From the NCBI GenBank assembly GCA_938030905.1, contig CALHIW010000079.1, positions 1 to 12,220 on the forward strand: DNA of 12,220 bases, read 5' to 3'. The stretch comes from Candidatus Methanomethylicia archaeon (GTDB lineage: Archaea > Thermoproteota > Methanomethylicia > CALHIW01). Made by a program: the position numbers and the translations under genes. The notes below the pieces were generated by a model that saw nothing but the letters and a program-made list of their open reading frames with translations, made no database searches and was not told the origin of the DNA. Below, piece by piece: positions 7,700-12,220 of this stretch. Positions within the stretch are counted from its first letter, which is position 1. Each line of letters begins with the position of its first letter.

Positions 7700-8412
7700 T
7701 TATGGTTTGATGTATTGATACTGTCAAGTTAGTATATGTGAATTTGTATAGTTAATGACTTAACTTAACAATATCTGATTTATTTTTCTGTTTGTTTAGC
7801 TTTGTGGTTTAGTATTTATTTCTCGCGTCCATAAGTAATACAATTATAGATTACTAAGGTTTCTCGTATTCTATATGAAATTGAATTACGAATTTCAGAA
7901 TTAAGCAGCAAAGCATTTGTTTATGAATTGGAGAATTGTTGATGAGAAGCTTATTAGGGTGTGGTGGGGTGTTTTTAGCCTAGATTTCTCGATGGTTATG
8001 ATTGTAAGCCTAGATTTATGAATTATGGTGAGGTTAACGACTTTTAAGCTTAGAGGAGATGTATTAAGTTCTATGTTGCATGATACTTGCTTAATGTCTA
8101 TAGGAGCTTGAAGAATTTACTACTTAATAGACTTAATCTAGTGCTTAACATATCTCCGTACTTGAGGATTCTAGTAAGTTCATCACTGTAGCTGTAATTT
8201 AAGTAGTGTAAGTATTCATAGATTTGATGAGTTATGTGACATGGAAGAGGATGAGGTACATTAAGATGTGCTTCGCTATATGTTAAACTAAGAGCCATAA
8301 AGCTACAGCTAATAATGTTATGATTTAAAACTACAAATTCTCAATATGCATTTAAGTGTAGAATTATCTCTGAGATGGTTATGGATTGATCTTACGATAA
8401 AAACTAATTCTA
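7700..8412. other. Long stretch without a recognisable gene
   Basis: AT-rich DNA upstream of the infB promoter, with frequent stops in every frame. On the plus strand short open pieces occur, such as DGYDCKPRFMNYGEVNDF near 7990-8045 and a leucine-rich piece near 8100-8190, but I cannot assign them. One 66-codon minus-strand frame (8098-8298) is listed separately. No tRNA or repeat array is visible. Given the decayed genes just downstream, more eroded genes are likely but unproven. Confidence 0.4.
8098..8298 (-). CDS. Small hypothetical ORF, possibly a gene fragment
   Basis: 66 residues from ATG 8298, not recognised. The N-terminal part has VPHPLPCHITHQ and the middle is tyrosine-rich (YEYLHYLNYSYSDEL); the end is basic and hydrophobic. 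No transmembrane segment or metal motif is convincing; two histidines and one cysteine cluster in HPLPCHITH. An AT-rich TTTTAAAT (about 8331-8338) lies about 35 bases upstream and could serve as a TATA box, and codon choice looks ordinary. It lies within a region of decayed genes, so it may be a fragment or a chance frame. Confidence 0.25.
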   Translation of the reverse strand: MALSLTYSEAHLNVPHPLPCHITHQIYEYLHYLNYSYSDELTRILKYGDMLSTRLSLLSSKFFKLL

Positions 8413-8572
8413 TACATTACTGAAGGAATACTTACTGAACCAACAGCCTCCACAACATTGACTGCTCTTGAAAAATTACGTGAAGCACATCATAGATAAA
8501 AGTAATAAGATAGTATGTATGTTCCAAGTAGGGAAATTAAAGGCAGTTAAGGAGGGCTTAACATACTACTAG
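8413..8572 (+). pseudogene. thrC: Threonine synthase remnant (C-terminal fragment)
   Basis: Two overlapping forward frames give the C-terminal signature of threonine synthase, the PLP enzyme that turns O-phosphohomoserine into threonine. The first (from about 8413) reads TEGILTEPTASTTLTALEKL and compares with the family's EGI(F)xEPxSAxxLAAL segment. It hits TAA at 8497. The second frame (8489-8572) continues IIDKSNKIVCMFQVGKLKAV, matching the family's xIDxxexVVxxxTGxGLKD end, with the TG replaced. Everything upstream of this segment, including the PLP-lysine region, is missing or unreadable. The frameshift and lost N-terminus make it non-functional. A following stretch, RKVLDRPTAKAIKNLK (about 8577-8624), may be the end of the same gene. 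The lysA remnant follows directly. The assignment rests on motif memory, not a search. Confidence 0.62.
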
Positions 8573-8648
8573 AGAGGAAAGTTTTAGATCGCCCTACTGC
8601 TAAAGCTATTAAAAATCTTAAATAAAATTCAACAAAAGGTAATGTTAG

Positions 8649-9151
8649 GTACATGTAAATATTGAGTTACATAATGAATTAGTACATGAGGATTTATACA
8701 CAGGATTTAGATATAAAAGATTTGGATTAAGAGATAAAGTAATAACTGTTGATTAAAAAATTCAAGGTGAGTAAGAATTACTGAGCTGCATACACATATA
8801 GGATCTCAAATAGTTACTCTAGGTACGTTTAGAAAATGTTTAATAAACTTACTGAAGAAATCTCTTCTAAAATTAAGAGTAGATGCAATATCAATATGAA
8901 AAATAAATTCTTGTGAGGAAGTAGCAAGTTAACTACATTAAAAAAGATTCAAGTCATTGATTATAGTGAATTTTACTGTTTCCAATATGGAAATGCAGGC
9001 TGAAGCTTTAGCTGATCTTATTTTAAGGGAGATTAGAATGAAAACCTATATTTGAAGTTGGACGCTGGTTAACAGCTCCGACAATGTAAGAAGAATAACT
9101 TGCGACTCAGAAGATGTATTTACATTCTATAGAAATAGAACTGGACTGTGA
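8649..9151 (+). pseudogene. lysA: Diaminopimelate decarboxylase remnant
   Basis: LysA removes CO2 from meso-diaminopimelate to make lysine. Five pieces appear in the expected order but in changing frames. VNIELHNELVHEDLYTGFRY...KRFGL (8649-8753) matches the RVNPxxxxxxHxxIxTGxxxSKFG strand. ELHTHIGSQI (from 8783) matches GLHxHIGSQ, the most diagnostic motif of the family. AEALADLILREIR (from about 8999) matches the helix before EPGR. KPIFEVGRWLTAP (9042-9086) matches the phosphate-binding xxxEPGRxxVA. ITCDSEDVF (9095-9121) matches the active-site CESxD. Stops occur at 8754, 8897, 9053, 9087 and 9149. The first third and the last 50 or so residues are absent or unreadable. The gene cannot be functional. 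It sits directly after the threonine synthase remnant on the same strand, suggesting a former amino-acid operon. Confidence 0.8.
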
Positions 9152-9416
9152 AAGTTTTTTAAACTAATGTTGAAGTATTTTTAGCAGTTTAAATACTTGG
9201 GCGTATTAATTACTACTAAGTAATAATTATAACTGCTTAACCTAAATCTAAGTTAATTGTCATTAATGATCCGGCCTCATAATCACTGATTAATCACTCA
9301 CTTTAATAGTCTGTAAGAACTGAGTTATAGGGGTTCTTAGTAGTAAAGTGTTTTACTCTAACACCTTACTTAAACTTATAGCATATTAATAATTCTCCAA
9401 TTGACTTGCGTCCTTT
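9152..9416. other. Intergenic DNA with short hairpins downstream of the radical SAM gene
   Basis: No gene is seen. Two small inverted repeats lie 50-100 bases past the end of the minus-strand radical SAM gene: AAGAAC (9315-9320) with GTTCTT (9333-9338), and GTGTT (9348-9352) with AACAC (9360-9364). They might help end transcription, but neither is followed by a clear T-run on the minus strand. Confidence 0.3.
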
Positions 9417-11018
9417 CTAATTACAAACTCCACAAAAACTACATGTAGTAGGACATGGTTGAGTAAACAGTGCCGACCTCATTTTATCATATTCTGCTTT
9501 TAGGAAATTAATAGAAACACCATTATCAATGACACTAAATAAAGGGTTTTCATCGACATTAGTGGTTAGCATCCTTGAATAATCATAAATATTTAGCTTT
9601 AGTTTTCTAATTAATGACTGCCAATTTACTAAATCACTAGCTAAAACGTTAGTAGCCAGTAACTCTGATAATTCAGAAGTACCTAATGATAATATATGTT
9701 CTAAACAACCCATAAACCATGACTTTATATTAACACTTATCCTTTTACCTTTTAGGGATTTTAATATTTTAGTCTTTTCAAGATATTCTCTTCTATCTAC
9801 ATAAGGAAACCACTGCATTGGTGTATAGGGCTTAGGAATTAAAGGATTAATGCTTAATTTTAGCAATCCTTTAAAATTTTCTAAGATCTTACTAGAAATA
9901 GTGTTAATAGTTTCTATGTCTTTAGTAGATTCATTTGGCAACCCGATCATGAAGTACATTTTTAAACTTGGAACATTGTTTCTTTGAAATAATTCAGCAA
10001 TACTTAATATGAGAGAGTTAGGAATAGGTTTATTAATCAAAGCTCTTAGAAGATTTGATCCACTTTCAGGAGCTATTGTAATAGTTTTTTGACTTCCTTT
10101 TAGTAAGAAACTTATGATGTCCTCATCTAGAACATCAACTCTAAGCGACGGAGTTGAAAAAGATAGACCCTTTGACAATGTAAGTTCACATATTTCCTTA
10201 AATTTTGGATGGTCAGATGCTGAAGTGCCAACTAAAGTGATTTTGTTAATTTTATGATTTTCAATAGCTTCATCAATTATTTTTTCAATTTTTCTAATAG
10301 ATCTATAACGTGGAGGACGATATATATAACCTGAAAGGCAAAATCGACATCCGCGTCCACATCCTCTTGAAATCTCAAGTAAGAATGAGTTGCTAAATAT
10401 TGGTTTTGTTGATTTATCATATATTCTGGTTAGTACCTGAATTGTCGGATAGAAAGCATCATCAATATTTTCAACCCAGACTCTCTTAGTTTTATTTCCG
10501 ACTTCTGGTAAGTAAAGTCCAGTTATGGATGAAAAATCAAGAAAATCACGTTTAATATTCTTTAATGATAAAGCTTTCTCAATAAACTTAGGGACCAATA
10601 CCTCAGCTTCACCTATGAAGAAAATATCTATAAAGTTTGATAAGGGAAGAGGGTTTTCTATTACACAAGGACCACCAGCAATAATAATTGGATGACTAAC
10701 ATCTCTCCTTTTCCTATCTACTGGTATCTTTGAATTAATTAAAATTTTAAACATGTTTATGTAATCAAGCTCAAATTGTAAGGTAAATGCTACAATGTCG
10801 AATTTAGATAATGGTAACTGAGACTCAAGAGATAAAGTAGTCTCCAGGAAAAATCTTTCACATACCACATTTTCATAGCTGTTAAAAAGGTTATAGATAT
10901 AATGCAATGCTAAACATGACATGCCAACCCTATATTGATTTGGATAGCATAAAGCAACTCTTAAATCAGTCCTCCCAATATTTTTCTTTACTACATTATC
11001 CTCTTTTACTATCTTCAC
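9417..11018 (-). CDS. B12-binding-type radical SAM protein with C-terminal cysteine cluster (function unknown)
   Basis: 533 residues. The N-terminal part (about 18-150) looks like a cobalamin-binding Rossmann-type domain: RVALCYPNQYRVGMSCLAL, FDIVAFTLQFELDY, HPIIIAGGPCVIENP and DIFFIGEAEV. The usual DxHxxG cobalamin loop is not obvious. The radical SAM core follows, with the 4Fe-4S motif CGRGCRFC (C220, C224, C227). Later come SDHPKF, a TITIAPESGS strand and LKMYFMIGLPNE, which are typical of the TIM-barrel core. The end holds a second cluster, CPTTCSFCGVC (C522, C526, C529, C532), likely to bind iron-sulfur or zinc. Overall it resembles an uncharacterised bacterial/archaeal family (TIGR03960-like, recalled, not searched). 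Crenarchaeal B12 radical SAM enzymes include tetraether ring synthases, but I see no specific reason to assign that role. GTG at 11018 is the only plausible start, since an in-frame stop lies four codons upstream. It stands alone. Confidence 0.9.
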   Translation of the reverse strand: MKIVKEDNVVKKNIGRTDLRVALCYPNQYRVGMSCLALHYIYNLFNSYENVVCERFFLETTLSLESQLPLSKFDIVAFTLQFELDYINMFKILINSKIPVDRKRRDVSHPIIIAGGPCVIENPLPLSNFIDIFFIGEAEVLVPKFIEKALSLKNIKRDFLDFSSITGLYLPEVGNKTKRVWVENIDDAFYPTIQVLTRIYDKSTKPIFSNSFLLEISRGCGRGCRFCLSGYIYRPPRYRSIRKIEKIIDEAIENHKINKITLVGTSASDHPKFKEICELTLSKGLSFSTPSLRVDVLDEDIISFLLKGSQKTITIAPESGSNLLRALINKPIPNSLILSIAELFQRNNVPSLKMYFMIGLPNESTKDIETINTISSKILENFKGLLKLSINPLIPKPYTPMQWFPYVDRREYLEKTKILKSLKGKRISVNIKSWFMGCLEHILSLGTSELSELLATNVLASDLVNWQSLIRKLKLNIYDYSRMLTTNVDENPLFSVIDNGVSINFLKAEYDKMRSALFTQPCPTTCSFCGVCN

Positions 11019-11037
11019 TAAACAATCACATTATCAA

Positions 11038-11045
11038 CTATAATT
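11038..11045 (-). promoter_or_regulatory. Possible TATA box for the radical SAM gene
   Basis: AATTATAG on the minus strand is centred about 23 bases before GTG 11018. This would give a leaderless transcript, consistent with the absence of an AGGTG site here. The AT-richness of the region keeps this uncertain. Confidence 0.3.
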
Positions 11046-11446
11046 GATGAGTTGATGTAAGATTTAAAAAATAAAAGTTTTACGGCTTTAGTTAAGTATA
11101 CTTAAAATATTTTTTCTAAAGAATCTATTCCTTCATACTTCAAAATGACTATATTGCTAGACTTAATGGACAATAGACAGATTTATTAGCTAATATACTA
11201 TACACTGGCTCTGATAAATTTCAAGATGTTCAGGCTCTTCACACATCATGCGTATTATCATATGTATGATGCTGTCATCTCAGTTCTTATTAAAATTGAG
11301 ATTATTAACTAGTTAAACACTTATTTAATGATAACTAGAATTTAAATATACTAAAGCTGTTTTCTCTTATTTATTAAGTCTAATTTAGGGTTTAAGCATA
11401 AACTAAGACAAGAAGCCATATTTACGATAATTAATCTACTTAAGCC
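11046..11446. other. Intergenic DNA between rps3ae and the radical SAM gene
   Basis: No intact gene is present. A forward-strand frame near 11147-11266 reads DYIARLNGQ, a stop, then TDLLANILYTGSDKFQDVQA, which looks protein-like but is unrecognised and soon ends at a TGA. A 28-base hairpin lies at 11244-11271 (listed separately). No clear terminator follows rps3ae. Confidence 0.35.
11244..11271 (+). repeat. Hairpin-forming inverted repeat
   Basis: CATCATGCGTA, a six-base loop TTATCA, then TATGTATGATG. On the plus strand all 11 positions pair if two G-U pairs are allowed; on the minus strand those two become A-C mismatches. This asymmetry would fit a plus-strand RNA, but no plus-strand gene is nearby. 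Confidence 0.45.
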
Positions 11447-12019
11447 TCAACTTGAAGCATGTAGTTTAATAACCTTGCTCTTTTGAACTTCAACTCTTCT
11501 AAGAGGATATATCTTACGTGCTTCATTGGTTATTTCAGATGCTATTTTTCCTAGAATCATTTGCTGCACAAATTCATCTACACTGCATTGTTGAGATTTC
11601 TGATAAATAATATTTATCATGATTCTTCTTATAGCTCTTTTCTGTGATGTTTGACAACGATGTGTAGTTACGGCCATACATGTAACTCTTAACTTCCAGC
11701 CATCCTTTGTTTCAATCGAAGTTATTTCACGTATAAGACTTACACCTCTTCGAATTAAATGTCTTACATAATCTCTTGTGAGTTCATGGCCATAAAATAC
11801 AGTATAAGCCTTAATACTATCAACTTTAATTACTCTAAACCTTAATTTTATATGCACCTGCGAAATGTCATTAGTAATATTGTACAATGTTGTTTCAACT
11901 GTTCTACCAATTATACTTGTTTCTTTATTTGCGATTATTTTACCTATTTCAACGAGACCAAAATATGGTGGAGCAAATACTGTATATTGCACTTTAGCCG
12001 CTTTCTTTTTAGTTGTCAC
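11447..12019 (-). CDS. rps3ae: Ribosomal protein S3Ae
   Basis: A small-subunit ribosomal protein (archaeal homologue of eukaryotic S3a), about 190 residues, the usual length. Diagnostic stretches are YTVFAPPYFGLVEIGK near the N-terminus, IIGRTVETTLYNITNDISQV, GHELTRDYVRHLIRRGVSLI, TTHRCQTSQKRAIRRIM, and the C-terminal GKIASEITNEARKIYPLRRV. A longer frame opens at TTG 12043, but I place the start at GTG 12019. An AGGTG site (12027-12031) lies seven bases before it, and the TATA box centred near 12058 puts the transcription start around 12032, downstream of TTG 12043. The resulting protein starts MTTKKKAAKVQ, as expected for the family. It stands alone in its strand context within the window. 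Confidence 0.97.
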   Translation of the reverse strand: MTTKKKAAKVQYTVFAPPYFGLVEIGKIIANKETSIIGRTVETTLYNITNDISQVHIKLRFRVIKVDSIKAYTVFYGHELTRDYVRHLIRRGVSLIREITSIETKDGWKLRVTCMAVTTHRCQTSQKRAIRRIMINIIYQKSQQCSVDEFVQQMILGKIASEITNEARKIYPLRRVEVQKSKVIKLHASS

Positions 12020-12026
12020 TTGATTA

Positions 12027-12031
12027 CACCT
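12027..12031 (-). promoter_or_regulatory. Shine-Dalgarno site for rps3ae
   Basis: AGGTG on the minus strand, seven bases before GTG 12019. It decides the start in favour of that codon over the upstream TTG. Confidence 0.7.
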
Positions 12032-12053
12032 TAATATCTTCAATAGGGCTTAC

Positions 12054-12063
12054 TTATATATTT
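12054..12063 (-). promoter_or_regulatory. TATA box of rps3ae
   Basis: AAATATATAA on the minus strand, a classic archaeal TATA box. It predicts transcription starting near 12032, giving a very short leader that carries the AGGTG site. Confidence 0.7.
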
Positions 12064-12220
12064 TTAACTATTTGGTTGGTCATGTTTAGTTGGGTGTTGG
12101 GTATTGTCTTTTGATGGTGTTTTGAGTTTAAGCTATTTTGTTCTTTTTTATGGTATTGGGATTTTTCTAGGGTATTAGCATGGGGTGGTATCAAGATTTT
12201 GGGGCTTAATGACTTTAATG
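12064..12220. other. Strand-skewed DNA upstream of rps3ae
   Basis: The plus strand is dominated by T and G, with G several times as frequent as C. No gene is recognised. The minus strand is open in one frame from the edge to a TAA at 12055-12057, but the product is a lysine/asparagine/glutamine/histidine-rich string that looks like a by-product of the skew. Confidence 0.35.

Noticed and set aside
9315..9364. Hairpins as a rho-independent-type terminator
   Set aside because: The stems are only 5-6 base pairs and no T-run follows on the minus strand.
7700..9416. CRISPR array or tRNA in the long gap
   Set aside because: No regularly spaced repeats and no tRNA-like T-loop (GGTTCRAATCC) were seen on either strand.
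11852..12034. Plus-strand 60-codon cysteine/phenylalanine-rich frame
   Set aside because: It is a shadow of rps3ae, whose minus-strand reading is certain.
12055..12220. Minus-strand frame open from the right edge to a TAA at 12055-12057
   Set aside because: The product is a low-complexity string of K, N, Q, H and S caused by strand skew, and it overlaps the rps3ae TATA box. No family features are seen.

Overview
The window looks like chromosomal DNA of an archaeon, most likely a crenarchaeote (Thermoproteota). It encodes archaeal-type aIF5B, aIF2-gamma, ribosomal proteins S6e and S3Ae, and an archaeal-type glutamyl-tRNA synthetase. Genes are preceded by archaeal TATA boxes about 25-30 bases from the start. 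Shine-Dalgarno sites read AGGTG, matching a 16S rRNA tail ending in CACCU. The DNA is AT-rich. I cannot assign a genus from sequence alone.

Layout. Bases 3-512 (+) are the C-terminal part of a GHMP-family kinase, probably mevalonate kinase. Bases 671-2422 (+) are gltX. Bases 2423-3783 have no intact gene but hold a frameshifted DDE transposase (about 2562-3350, +) and a possible broken minus-strand gene (3437-3690). Bases 3784-7652 are a tight minus-strand translation operon in the order infB (aIF5B), rps6e, aIF2-gamma, PIN-domain nuclease. Bases 7700-9416 are a second stretch without intact recognisable genes. Within it, 8413-9151 (+) reads as the remains of a threonine synthase followed by a diaminopimelate decarboxylase, both broken by several frameshifts and stops. 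Bases 9417-11018 (-) encode a B12-type radical SAM protein with an extra C-terminal cysteine cluster. Bases 11447-12019 (-) are rps3ae, with a clear TATA box and Shine-Dalgarno site upstream.

How it fits together. The intact genes are mostly core information processing: tRNA charging, initiation and the small ribosomal subunit, plus isoprenoid lipid synthesis. The stretches between them are unusually long for an archaeon, and where they can be read they are gene graveyards. Loss of threonine synthase and diaminopimelate decarboxylase suggests that this lineage has abandoned a threonine/lysine route. This would fit a peptide-feeding life or a replaced pathway, but functional copies elsewhere in the genome cannot be excluded.

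Start sites. Four minus-strand genes (infB, rps6e, aIF2-gamma, rps3ae) share an AGGTG motif 6-7 bases before a TTG or GTG codon. I used this to choose their starts; three of the four then begin with TTG. I see no CRISPR array, tRNA, rRNA or intact mobile element. I also see no convincing unknown multi-gene system; the most informative material is the gene decay, the start-site pattern and the radical SAM protein.
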